Assembly: GCF_004123835.1 (NCBI RefSeq)
Contig: NZ_MZMU01000003.1
Span: 1,240,001 to 1,304,000, forward strand
Origin: Rhizobium leguminosarum
GTDB taxonomy: Bacteria > Pseudomonadota > Alphaproteobacteria > Rhizobiales > Rhizobiaceae
Reading direction: 5' to 3'
Length of the DNA: 64,000 nucleotides
Of the stretch, positions 17,331 to 25,639 are shown piece after piece. The notes under the pieces were generated by a model, which was given only the letters and a program-made list of their open reading frames with translations, was not told the DNA's origin and searched no databases. The translations under genes and the position numbers were made by a program. Positions within the stretch are counted from its first letter, which is position 1, and every line of letters begins with the position of its first letter.

Positions 17331-18077
17331 ATGAGCGCCGCCCCGCAGGAAGATGCTTTGAGCCTTGCCGAAACGCAGCCGGCGGGTAATGTCGGCCGCA
17401 TGAAGATTCTCATCATCGAAGATGATCTGGAAGCCGCGGTCTACCTCACGAAAGCCTTTCGCGAGGCGGGCATCGTCGCCGATCACGCCAGCGACGGCGA
17501 GAGCGGCCTGTTCATGGGGTCGGAAAATACTTATGACGTCATCGTCATCGACCGCATGCTGCCGCGCCGGGACGGGCTTTCCGTCATCAGCGAGTTGCGC
17601 CGCAAGGCGATCCATACGCCGGTCCTCATCCTCTCGGCGCTCGGCCAGGTCGATGACCGCGTGACCGGTCTTCGTGCCGGCGGCGACGATTACCTGCCGA
17701 AGCCTTATGCCTTCAGCGAGTTGCTGGCGCGCGTCGAGGTGCTCGGCCGCCGCAAGGGCACGCCGGATCAGGACGTCGTCTACCGCGTCGGCGATCTCGA
17801 ACTCGACCGGCTCGCCCATGAGGTGCGCCGCGGCGGCAAGGAGATCCCGCTGCAGCCGCGCGAATTCCGTCTGCTGGAATATCTGATGAAGAATGCCGGT
17901 CAGGTGGTGACCCGCACCATGCTGCTCGAAAATGTCTGGGACTATCACTTCGACCCGCAGACCAACGTCATCGACGTCCATGTCTCGCGCCTGCGTTCGA
18001 AGATCGAGAAGGACTACAGCCAGCCGCTCCTGAAGACCATTCGCGGCGCGGGGTATATGATCAAGGATGAGGGATGA
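17331..18077 (+). CDS. OmpR-family response regulator downstream of degP
   Basis: A 248-residue regulator with an extra 23-residue N-terminus before the receiver domain. The receiver has EDD at 30-32, phospho-acceptor Asp74 (VIVIDRMLPRRDG) and the conserved Lys in LPKPY. The winged-helix output domain ends in TIRGAGYMI. The ATG at 17331 is preferred because GAAGGA is well spaced from it; another in-frame ATG lies 9 bases upstream and a third at 17400, right at MKILIIEDD. It overlaps the kinase gene (ATGA). The link to degP suggests an envelope-stress role, which is inference. Confidence 0.88.
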   Translation: MSAAPQEDALSLAETQPAGNVGRMKILIIEDDLEAAVYLTKAFREAGIVADHASDGESGLFMGSENTYDVIVIDRMLPRRDGLSVISELRRKAIHTPVLILSALGQVDDRVTGLRAGGDDYLPKPYAFSELLARVEVLGRRKGTPDQDVVYRVGDLELDRLAHEVRRGGKEIPLQPREFRLLEYLMKNAGQVVTRTMLLENVWDYHFDPQTNVIDVHVSRLRSKIEKDYSQPLLKTIRGAGYMIKDEG

Positions 18078-19486
18078 GCCGTTTCAAGGTTCTCTTCAAG
18101 TCCACCGCAGTCCGCCTTTCGGCACTCTATATCCTGCTTTTCGCCATCTGCGCCGCGACGCTCGTCTTCTATGTGACGGCGATGTCGGAACGGCTGCTGA
18201 CGGGCCAGATCCGCGACGCCGTCAGGCAGGAGGTGGAGCAGGTACAGCGCGCCTATGACACCGGCGGCATGAACCTTCTCCTGCGAACGATGGAGCGGCG
18301 TGCCCGCCAGCCGGGCGCCAACCTCTACATCATCGCCGGTCCCTCGGGTGATATTCTCGCCGGCAACGTCGCCTCGGTGCAACCGGGCGTCTTCGAGGAG
18401 ATCGGCTGGACCTCCGCGCCCTTCGGTTACCAACGCTATACTGACGGCGGGGGTGTCGAGCGCCGCCACAAGGCGATCGCCAATATTTTCGTGCTCGACA
18501 ATGGCCTCAGAATCCTGATCGGCCGCGACCTCGGCGACCCCGAGCGTTTCCGTCTGCTGGTGCGCCAGGCGCTGATGGTGGCCTTGGCGATCATGGGGCT
18601 TGGCGCCATCATCATCTGGTTCGCCATCGGCCGCAACGCGCTGAAACGCATCGACCGCATGTCGGATGCCAGCAAGAAGATCATGGCCGGCGACCTGTCG
18701 CAGCGCCTGCCTGTGGGCGGATCCGGCGATGAATTCGACCGCTTGTCGATGTCGTTGAATACCATGCTGGAGCGCATCGAGAAGCTGAACGAGGGCCTGC
18801 GGCAGGTCTCCGACAACATCGCCCACGATCTGAAGACGCCGTTGACGCGGCTGCGCAACAAGGCGGCCGATGCGCTGGGTATCGCCGACGGCGAGACGCG
18901 GCGCACCGCGCTCGAAGGCATCATCTCCGAATCGGACCAACTGATCCGCACCTTCAACGCGCTGTTGATGATCTCCCGGGTCGAGGCCGGATCGGTCGCC
19001 GCCGAGATGTCGCCGGTGGAACTTTCGGCCATCGTCTCCGATAGCGCCGAGCTTTACGAGCCGGCGGCGGAGGAGGCCGGGCTTGGCCTCAGCTCCAGCA
19101 TCGAGCCGGATGTCGAGGTGCAGGGCAATCGCGAGCTGATCGGTCAGGCGATCTTCAATCTGCTCGACAATGCCATCAAATATTCCTCTGATACCGAAGG
19201 GGCGGGCAAGGTATCGCTGAAGCTCTCCCGCCGCCCGGACGGCATCTGCCTTTCGGTCGCTGACCACGGACCGGGCGTTCCGGCCGACAGGCGCGACGAC
19301 GTGGTGAAGCGCTTCGTCCGCCTCGATGAAAGCCGGTCAAAGCCGGGAACGGGGCTTGGGCTTTCGCTGGTGGAAGCGGTGATGGAGCTGCACAATGGCC
19401 GGTTGGAACTCTCCGATACCGATCCCGACAAGCCCGAAAAGCGCGGATTGACCGTCAGCATGATCTTCCCGGCCAAGGCTGCCTGA
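18074..19486 (+). CDS. Sensor histidine kinase paired with the degP-linked regulator
   Basis: A 470-residue kinase with an N-terminal membrane segment (about 14-36), a periplasmic sensor of about 125 residues, a second membrane helix (about 160-185) and a HAMP linker (RIDRMSDASKKIMAGDLSQR). Phospho-acceptor His251 is in DNIAHDLKTPLTRL, and the ATPase domain shows LLDNAIKYSS, DHGPGVPADRR and GTGLGLSLV. The start overlaps the regulator stop. The stimulus is unknown. Confidence 0.9.
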   Translation: MSRFKVLFKSTAVRLSALYILLFAICAATLVFYVTAMSERLLTGQIRDAVRQEVEQVQRAYDTGGMNLLLRTMERRARQPGANLYIIAGPSGDILAGNVASVQPGVFEEIGWTSAPFGYQRYTDGGGVERRHKAIANIFVLDNGLRILIGRDLGDPERFRLLVRQALMVALAIMGLGAIIIWFAIGRNALKRIDRMSDASKKIMAGDLSQRLPVGGSGDEFDRLSMSLNTMLERIEKLNEGLRQVSDNIAHDLKTPLTRLRNKAADALGIADGETRRTALEGIISESDQLIRTFNALLMISRVEAGSVAAEMSPVELSAIVSDSAELYEPAAEEAGLGLSSSIEPDVEVQGNRELIGQAIFNLLDNAIKYSSDTEGAGKVSLKLSRRPDGICLSVADHGPGVPADRRDDVVKRFVRLDESRSKPGTGLGLSLVEAVMELHNGRLELSDTDPDKPEKRGLTVSMIFPAKAA

Positions 19487-19619
19487 TGGCCCGCTGCCGA
19501 TGATCGGCTGAATCGCGTATTGGCGGTTTTCCGCCAAGACCCTAGTTTAATGCCGGTCAGGGAGGCGTTCCCGCGATTCTGCGGGGTCGTTTCCCTAGGC
19601 GCTAAAGCAGGGAGAGTGC

Positions 19620-22577
19620 ATGCTGACGAGATCGACGCATGGTCTGAAGGATGTCGCCGAAGGGCTGCTGCGGCCGCTGAACCAGACGGAGTTGAAGCTG
19701 GCGCTGGCCGACCTTCAGGAGGCCGGCAAAAGCGAGCCGTCGGTGGCGGCGCTGCTGAAGACGGAAGGCCCGCTCCGCGATTTCATCGCGGCCGTGCTGA
19801 CGCTGTCGCCCTACCTGCGCGAGATCGTCAATCTCGACCCCACTATTCTCGCCGGCGCCATCACTCAACCGCTGGAGCCGCAGATCGAGGCGCTGGTCGC
19901 CGAGGCGCGGCGCTGCTGGCAACGGGACGGCGAGGGGGCAGCGCCTTCGGAATCCGTGGTAATGAGCAGGCTGCGCATCATCAAGCGCAAGGTGGCCTTC
20001 CTCGTTGCACTCGCCGATCTCGCGCGCATCTTCGACGGCCGGGCGACGACGGCCTGGCTGAGCGAGCTTGCCGAAGCTTCGGTTGCCGCCGCGATCGACC
20101 ATCTGCTGCTGGCGGCGCATGAGGGTGGAAAGCTGCGGCTGCGGGATCTGGCGGTACCGAGCGACGGCTCCGGGCTGATTGTGCTCGGCATGGGCAAACT
20201 CGGCGCATCCGAACTCAACTATTCCTCCGATATCGATCTCGTCGTCGTCTTCGACGAACAGGCGGGCATCGTGCCCGACCCGGATGACGCGATCGAGATC
20301 TTCCCGAGAATGATGCGGCGGTTGGTGCGCATCCTGCAGGAGCGGACAGCCGACGGCTACGTCTTCCGCACCGATCTCAGATTGCGCCCCGATCCCGGTT
20401 CGACGCCGCTGGCGATCCCGGTCGATGCGGCGATGATCTATTACGAGGGCAGGGGCCAGAACTGGGAACGGGCGGCCTTCATCAAGGCGCGCGCCGTTGC
20501 CGGCGACTTGACCGCGGGCGGCGATTTCCTGCGCGGGCTCGCCCCTTTCGTCTTCCGCAAATATCTCGATTACGCGGCGATTTCCGATATCCATTCGATC
20601 AAGCGGCAGATCCACGCGCATAAGGGCCACGGCGCCATTGCGGTCAAGGGTCATAACGTCAAGCTCGGCCGCGGCGGCATTCGCGAGATCGAATTCTTCG
20701 TCCAGACACAGCAGTTGATCGCCGGCGGCCGCATGCCGGCCTTGCGCGGCCGGTCGACGGAGGAGACGCTCGGAGAACTCACCAAGGCGAAATGGCTCGA
20801 CGCTGAAACCCGTGACGAATTGACCGAGGCCTACTGGTTCCTGCGCGATGTCGAGCATCGCATCCAGATGGTGCGCGACGAGCAGACCCACCTGCTGCCG
20901 GAGACGGATGCCGACCTGAAGCGCATCGCCTTCATGATGGGCTTTTCCGACACGCCGAGCTTCTCCGAACGGCTGGTCGGCGTGCTGAAGACGGTCGAGC
21001 GGCGTTATGCCCACCTCTTCGAGCAGGAGAGCAGGCTTTCCACCGAGACCGGCAACCTCGTCTTCACCGGCCAGGGCGACGACCCGGATACGCTGGAGAC
21101 GCTGAAGAAACTCGGCTTCACCAGGCCGTCCGATATTTCCCGTATCATCCGCACCTGGCATTATGGCCGCTACCGCGCGACGCAATCGGTCGAGGCGCGT
21201 GAAAGGCTGACGGAGCTGGCGCCGGAGCTTTTGCGGGTTTTCGGCGAAAGCAAGCGCGCCGACGAGGCGCTGCTGCGCTTCGACAGTTTCATCTCCGGCC
21301 TTCCCTCCGGTATCCAACTGTTCTCGCTGCTCGGCAGCAACCCGGCGCTGCTGTCGCTGATCGTCAACATCATGTCCTCGGCACCCCGGCTTGCCGAGGT
21401 GATCGCCGCCAAGCCGCATGTCTTCGACGGCATGCTCGATCCCGGCCTGATGGCCGAGCTGCCGACGCGCGATTATCTCGGCGAGCGGCTGAAGGGCTCG
21501 CTTGCCCAGGCCCGCCACTATGAGGAGGTGCTCGACCGGCTGCGCATCTTCGCCGCCGAGCAGCGCTTCCTGATCGGCATCCGCCTGCTCACAGGCGCGA
21601 TCAACGGCGTGATGGCCGCACGCGCCTTCACCCATCTCGCCGACCTCATCATCGCGGCGGCACTCGAGGCCGTGGTCGGCGAGATGCGGGCAGCACATGG
21701 CGACTATCCCGGCGGGCGCATCGCGGTCGCCGGCATGGGCAAGCTCGGCAGCTTCGAGCTGACGGCCGGTTCCGACATCGATCTGATCCTGCTCTATGAT
21801 TATGACGACATGGCCTCCGAATCCGATGGGCCGAAGCCGCTCGATGCGACACGTTATTTCACCCGCATCACCCAGAGGCTGATGGCCGCCTTGTCGGCGC
21901 CGACCGCCGAAGGTGTGCTCTATGAGGTCGACATGCGGCTGCGCCCATCCGGCAACAAGGGGCCGGTCGCCACCCGCATCAATGCCTTCGGCAAGTACCA
22001 GCGCAAAGAGGCATGGACCTGGGAACATATGGCGCTCAGCCGCGCCCGGCTGATTTGCGGCAATGAGAGCCTGATCGCCGAGGCGGAACTTATCATCCGC
22101 GAGGTGCTGTCGGCCGATCGTGACATTGCCAAGGTGGCGCATGACGTCGCCGAGATGCGCGAACTGATCGACAAGGAAAAGCCGCCCTCCGGCCCGTGGG
22201 ACCTGAAGCAGATCCCCGGCGGCGTCATCGATCTCGAATTCATCGCCCAGTATCTCGCGCTGATCGCGCCGACCAGGGGTGTCGGTATTGCCGTCAATGG
22301 GATGAGCACTGGCGAAGCCCTGAAGGTGCTTGGCGACCGGCTGATGGCGACGTCCGATCTCGACATATGCCTCGAGGCCTTCACGCTTTATACCGGCCTT
22401 TCGCAACTGATCCGCCTCTCCATCGACAGCCTGTTTGATCCGAAAGAAGCGCCGGCGGGCCTCGTCGAACTCGTCTGCCGCGCCGGCGACTGCCCTGACA
22501 TCAAGACGCTGGAAGCGGAGGTGAAGCGGCTGTCGAAAGCGGTTCGGAAAATATTCCTGAATGTCGTGAAAGCCTGA
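19620..22577 (+). CDS. glnE: GlnE bifunctional glutamine synthetase adenylyltransferase/deadenylylase
   Basis: A 985-residue protein with the duplicated nucleotidyltransferase layout of GlnE. The N-terminal deadenylylase copy has GMGKLGASELNYSSDIDL near residue 187, and the C-terminal adenylylase copy has GMGKLGSFELTAGSDIDL near residue 705, each with the conserved D-x-D metal pair. A PII-responsive linker lies between. It switches glutamine synthetase activity according to nitrogen and PII status. The start at 19620 follows GGGAGAGTGC. It stands 133 bases after the kinase gene and may have its own promoter. Confidence 0.95.
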   Translation: MLTRSTHGLKDVAEGLLRPLNQTELKLALADLQEAGKSEPSVAALLKTEGPLRDFIAAVLTLSPYLREIVNLDPTILAGAITQPLEPQIEALVAEARRCWQRDGEGAAPSESVVMSRLRIIKRKVAFLVALADLARIFDGRATTAWLSELAEASVAAAIDHLLLAAHEGGKLRLRDLAVPSDGSGLIVLGMGKLGASELNYSSDIDLVVVFDEQAGIVPDPDDAIEIFPRMMRRLVRILQERTADGYVFRTDLRLRPDPGSTPLAIPVDAAMIYYEGRGQNWERAAFIKARAVAGDLTAGGDFLRGLAPFVFRKYLDYAAISDIHSIKRQIHAHKGHGAIAVKGHNVKLGRGGIREIEFFVQTQQLIAGGRMPALRGRSTEETLGELTKAKWLDAETRDELTEAYWFLRDVEHRIQMVRDEQTHLLPETDADLKRIAFMMGFSDTPSFSERLVGVLKTVERRYAHLFEQESRLSTETGNLVFTGQGDDPDTLETLKKLGFTRPSDISRIIRTWHYGRYRATQSVEARERLTELAPELLRVFGESKRADEALLRFDSFISGLPSGIQLFSLLGSNPALLSLIVNIMSSAPRLAEVIAAKPHVFDGMLDPGLMAELPTRDYLGERLKGSLAQARHYEEVLDRLRIFAAEQRFLIGIRLLTGAINGVMAARAFTHLADLIIAAALEAVVGEMRAAHGDYPGGRIAVAGMGKLGSFELTAGSDIDLILLYDYDDMASESDGPKPLDATRYFTRITQRLMAALSAPTAEGVLYEVDMRLRPSGNKGPVATRINAFGKYQRKEAWTWEHMALSRARLICGNESLIAEAELIIREVLSADRDIAKVAHDVAEMRELIDKEKPPSGPWDLKQIPGGVIDLEFIAQYLALIAPTRGVGIAVNGMSTGEALKVLGDRLMATSDLDICLEAFTLYTGLSQLIRLSIDSLFDPKEAPAGLVELVCRAGDCPDIKTLEAEVKRLSKAVRKIFLNVVKA

Positions 22578-22677
22578 TCTCACACCAGATGGAACGACCG
22601 CGAGGATTATCTCGAGCATGGCCTGTCGGATTCTCGTTTAGCCAGTCGTCTTCAGGACAAAGCTATGGAGAACACCA

Positions 22678-23328
22678 ATGACGATTACCATTACCGCTTT
22701 TGAACGGTCGCCCGATCGCGGCAGAGGTCTGGCGCGTGACATGCGCATTCGCTGGGCGCTCGAGGAAGTGGGCCAGCCTTACGACGTTCGTCTTGTTTCC
22801 TTCAAGACGATGAGAGAACCCGCGCATCTCGCACTTCAGCCTTTCGGGCAAATCCCGACCTATGAGGAAGGCGATCTCGCACTGTTCGAGTCCGGCGCCA
22901 TCGTCTTGCATATCGGCGAGCGCCATGCGGGCCTGCTGCCGGACGATGAGAATGGCCGGGCGCGCGCGCTCACATGGATGTTCGCCGCGCTCAACACGGT
23001 GGAACCACCGATCTTCGACCGCGCCCTCGCCAGAATCCTCGAGCGCAACGAGCCTTGGTACGAGCAGCGCTTGCATGCCCTCGAGGTCAGCATCCGGAAG
23101 CGGCTGGACGATCTTTCCCGTCGCCTTGGCGATGCCGATTGGCTCGACGGCGCGTTCAGCGCCGGCGACCTACTGATGGTGACGGTGCTGCTCAGGCTGA
23201 AAGGATCGGATATATTGGACGGCTATCCGAACCTTTCCGCCTATGTCGCCCGCGGCGAAGCGCGGCCCGCATACAAGCGTGCTTTCGCCGCTCAGCTGGC
23301 GGTTTTCACCGCTGCATCGACCACCTGA
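22678..23328 (+). CDS. Glutathione S-transferase family protein
   Basis: A 216-residue GST-fold protein. The thioredoxin-like half shows TITAFERSPDRGRGLARDMR, GQIPTYEEGDLALFESGAIVLH (cis-Pro and the glutathione-contact ESGAI). The helical half ends with the GAFSAGDLLMVTVLLRL segment typical of the family. It differs clearly from the GST at 2155. It is a stand-alone gene 100 bases after glnE on the same strand. The start follows GGAGAACACC. The substrate is unknown. Confidence 0.88.
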   Translation: MTITITAFERSPDRGRGLARDMRIRWALEEVGQPYDVRLVSFKTMREPAHLALQPFGQIPTYEEGDLALFESGAIVLHIGERHAGLLPDDENGRARALTWMFAALNTVEPPIFDRALARILERNEPWYEQRLHALEVSIRKRLDDLSRRLGDADWLDGAFSAGDLLMVTVLLRLKGSDILDGYPNLSAYVARGEARPAYKRAFAAQLAVFTAASTT

Positions 23329-23381
23329 GATCACAGGTTGCTCTTTCTTCAATGAACCGGGGGCGCCAACGACTTTCCGGC

Positions 23382-24605
23382 TTAGCTCATTGGCCCGGAC
23401 GGCGTCGCTTCGAGCTTGAAGGTTACGCGGATGACCTTGTCGAGCCATTCACCCTTTCCGTCATTCTGCAGGCCAAGTCCAAGGGCCAGACGATCCAGCT
23501 CCGCCGTGCCGGCAACGATGGCCCGTCCCGCCCCGTCGCGCTGCATCGTAAACGGGACCGACACAGGCACCGTCACGCCGCGGACAAGGGCATTGCCCTT
23601 GCCGACATAGGCCTCGCCCGCCGTTTCGAAATGGTCGAGCACAACCTCCACCAGCGGATGGGTGGCCGTCTGCAGGCCGTCGTCGCCGCCGATATTGGGC
23701 CTGACGAATGAATTATCGAAATCGATGGAGGCGGCGTCGATGACAATCCGCGCCTTGGCGGCGCCAAGATTGACCGGATCGAATTCGATGAATGCGTCCC
23801 ATTTTCCGATCGTGCCGGCAGTCGGCGTTCCGGAGAAATTGATCGTGTAGGTCAGTGCAGACTTCGTTTTATCGATCACCCAGCCGGATGGCGATGCTTC
23901 AGTCGATCCAAGGTCCGCAGCATTGACGGATGCAGTGCCGCCCGTTCTGGAGATCAAGAGTCCGCCGCCGATAAAGCACAGTGCCAGCACGACGGAGACC
24001 AGCACGCCGATTGCGGAGGAGGGCATCCGGCGCAGCCAGCCGAAAGGTATCATTCGCGAAAAGGACGGCATCCGGTCTATCACCGAATGCTTGAGCGCCC
24101 CGGCCACATGCAGAACCAGAAGCAACCCGAAACCATAGGCCAGAATGACATGCGCATTCTCGGACGCGGCCTCAACTGTTGCGCGCATCGAGGTTGGAAT
24201 GGGCAGATGTGGCCAGACCAGGGTATCGGAGAGAAACAGAAGGGTGGGAATCCCTGTAGAGGACGCCGACACCAGCAGCCAGCCGGTCAAAGGCACGACC
24301 AGCATCAGCGCATAGAACAGTGCATGGACGATGCTGGCCGCGGCCCGTTCCGCCCGTGTCATCGGCGCATGCGCGGGCGGCGTGTGGAACAGGCGCCAGG
24401 CGATGCGGGCGATCGTCAAGGTTAGGACCGCGATGCCGAACGTCTTGTGCCACTGAAACATCGCAAAACGCAGCGTATCTGGAACGCTCTCCACGCGGCT
24501 CATCAGAAAACCCATGGCAAGCTGGGTCAGGATGAGCGCAGCGATGAGCCAGTGCAGGATCATTGCACCCATACTGTAGGCCCGGACCGAATGTGTAGCT
24601 GACAT
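23382..24605 (-). CDS. Cytochrome b561 - YceI fusion protein
   Basis: A 407-residue two-part protein. Residues 1-180 are a four-helix cytochrome b561 of the YodB type with candidate heme ligands His18, His53, His152 and His166. A fifth hydrophobic segment (about 197-220) leads to a periplasmic YceI domain from about residue 244, a lipocalin-like barrel that binds isoprenoid or quinone-like molecules. The start at 24605 follows GGAAG; a longer in-frame extension has no family similarity. It is immediately downstream of a plain YceI gene on the same strand, so the pair forms an operon, probably for quinone-linked redox at the periplasmic face. Confidence 0.85.
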   Translation of the reverse strand: MSATHSVRAYSMGAMILHWLIAALILTQLAMGFLMSRVESVPDTLRFAMFQWHKTFGIAVLTLTIARIAWRLFHTPPAHAPMTRAERAAASIVHALFYALMLVVPLTGWLLVSASSTGIPTLLFLSDTLVWPHLPIPTSMRATVEAASENAHVILAYGFGLLLVLHVAGALKHSVIDRMPSFSRMIPFGWLRRMPSSAIGVLVSVVLALCFIGGGLLISRTGGTASVNAADLGSTEASPSGWVIDKTKSALTYTINFSGTPTAGTIGKWDAFIEFDPVNLGAAKARIVIDAASIDFDNSFVRPNIGGDDGLQTATHPLVEVVLDHFETAGEAYVGKGNALVRGVTVPVSVPFTMQRDGAGRAIVAGTAELDRLALGLGLQNDGKGEWLDKVIRVTFKLEATPSGPMS

Positions 24606-24686
24606 GGGTGACTTCCAGTCGTCGCAATGGGAGCGCAAAAGAGCCGGTGCAACCCGACGATGTCGGGCTGCGCCGGCAACGAACAC

Positions 24687-25295
24687 CTACTGAGCGACGA
24701 ACTCGGTTTCGATCGTCAGCTTGACGTCGTCGCTGACAGGACCGACCAAAGCGGCGACACCGAAATCGGAGCGCTTGATCACTCCGGTTGCTGAAAAGCC
24801 GACGGTCGGCTTCTTGGACATCGGGTGCGGGTTGAGCGCCGCGTTCAGGGTAACGTCGAGCGTGACGGGCTTGGTGACGCCGTGGAACGTCAGGTCCCCG
24901 GTGACGGTTCCGGTCTTGCCGTCCTTGACGTTGATGGCCGTGGAAACGAAGGTGATCTCGCTGAACTTGGCCGCATCGAAGAACATCTCACCGGCAATCT
25001 CTGCATTAAAGCTCTTTTCGCTTGCCGGATAGTTTGTGCTGACCGAAGCCGGATCGATGGTTGCCGTCAGTTTCGACTTCGTAACGTCCGCAGGGTCGAG
25101 CTCGAGCTTCGCGGAAATCTTGTCGAAGCGGCCGATATAGTTGGAAAGGCCGAAATGGACGACGCTCCACAGAACATTGGTATGGGTCACATCCGCCTGA
25201 TAGGTGCCGGCAGGAACATCGATCGTCTGCGCATATGCAGTGGAGGACGCAAGTGCCAGGACACCGGCAACGAGGGCGGACTTAATGGAAAACAT
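24687..25295 (-). CDS. Periplasmic YceI family protein
   Basis: A 202-residue protein with a clear signal peptide (SALVAGVLALASSTAYAQ) and a complete YceI domain: AGTYQADVTHTNVLWSVVHF, then SNYIGRFDKISAKLELD, KITFVSTAIN-like strand and a final LTIETEFVA strand. YceI proteins are base-induced periplasmic lipocalin-like barrels that bind polyprenyl compounds. It lies 81 bases upstream of the b561-YceI fusion and shares its orientation. It is divergent from the PhoX-like gene across a palindrome-rich spacer. Confidence 0.92.
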   Translation of the reverse strand: MFSIKSALVAGVLALASSTAYAQTIDVPAGTYQADVTHTNVLWSVVHFGLSNYIGRFDKISAKLELDPADVTKSKLTATIDPASVSTNYPASEKSFNAEIAGEMFFDAAKFSEITFVSTAINVKDGKTGTVTGDLTFHGVTKPVTLDVTLNAALNPHPMSKKPTVGFSATGVIKRSDFGVAALVGPVSDDVKLTIETEFVAQ

Positions 25296-25581
25296 TGATG
25301 ATCCTTGAATTGTTTCGACAGCACATTGCGTGCAGCATTTCCCTAGCGGGCGCTCAGCCCTCGCGAAACAGCGACAAACTGTTCGACATTTGTTGACAAT
25401 CGGCGGAAGTACGATAAGTCGCTGTTTAAAAACGACAAATTCGCGAGATCAAGACGGAGCAATGAAAAGTGAGGACGGCGTGATCGTCGTTTTGCGCTGC
25501 TTTTCAGAGAGAACGGTGCTGCCTCAGCCTTGTGAGCCGCCTGCTCGACATTTCGATGCCTGTCGCACACCTGTAATAGTG
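25296..25581. promoter_or_regulatory. Divergent spacer with nested inverted repeats
   Basis: No gene is convincing in this spacer between yceI and the PhoX-like gene. It holds two interlocking dyads: AAACAGCGAC (25366-25375) with GTCGCTGTTT (25418-25427), and CTCGCGAA (25360-25367) with TTCGCGAG (25440-25447). TTGACA at 25393-25398 lies between the arms without a good -10. The dyads could be operator pairs or an RNA cruciform; their protein partner is not evident. Confidence 0.4.
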
Positions 25582-25598
25582 TAACCTTAGGTTAGAAT
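25582..25598 (+). promoter_or_regulatory. Palindrome overlapping a -10 box upstream of the PhoX-like gene
   Basis: TAACCTTAGGTTA (25582-25594) is a perfect 13-base palindrome that runs into TAGAAT (25593-25598), a good -10 hexamer, about 40 bases before the start codon. CTGTAA at 25571 is a poor -35 at 16-base spacing. Such an arrangement suggests repressor control or activation of the MerR kind. It does not look like a Pho box. Confidence 0.45.
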
Positions 25599-25639
25599 GG
25601 CTCCAGACTTGGGGTGAATCTTAACTTGGAGGCGAGCCA

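Noticed and set aside
19602..22619. 1005-codon open frame on the minus strand opposite glnE
   Set aside because: It mirrors glnE codon structure, has no recognisable domains, and glnE carries both duplicated nucleotidyltransferase motifs.
25571..25594. Pho box upstream of the PhoX-like gene
   Set aside because: CTGTAAT resembles one half-site, but the expected second CTGTCAT-like repeat 11 bases on is absent; the palindrome explains the sequence better.
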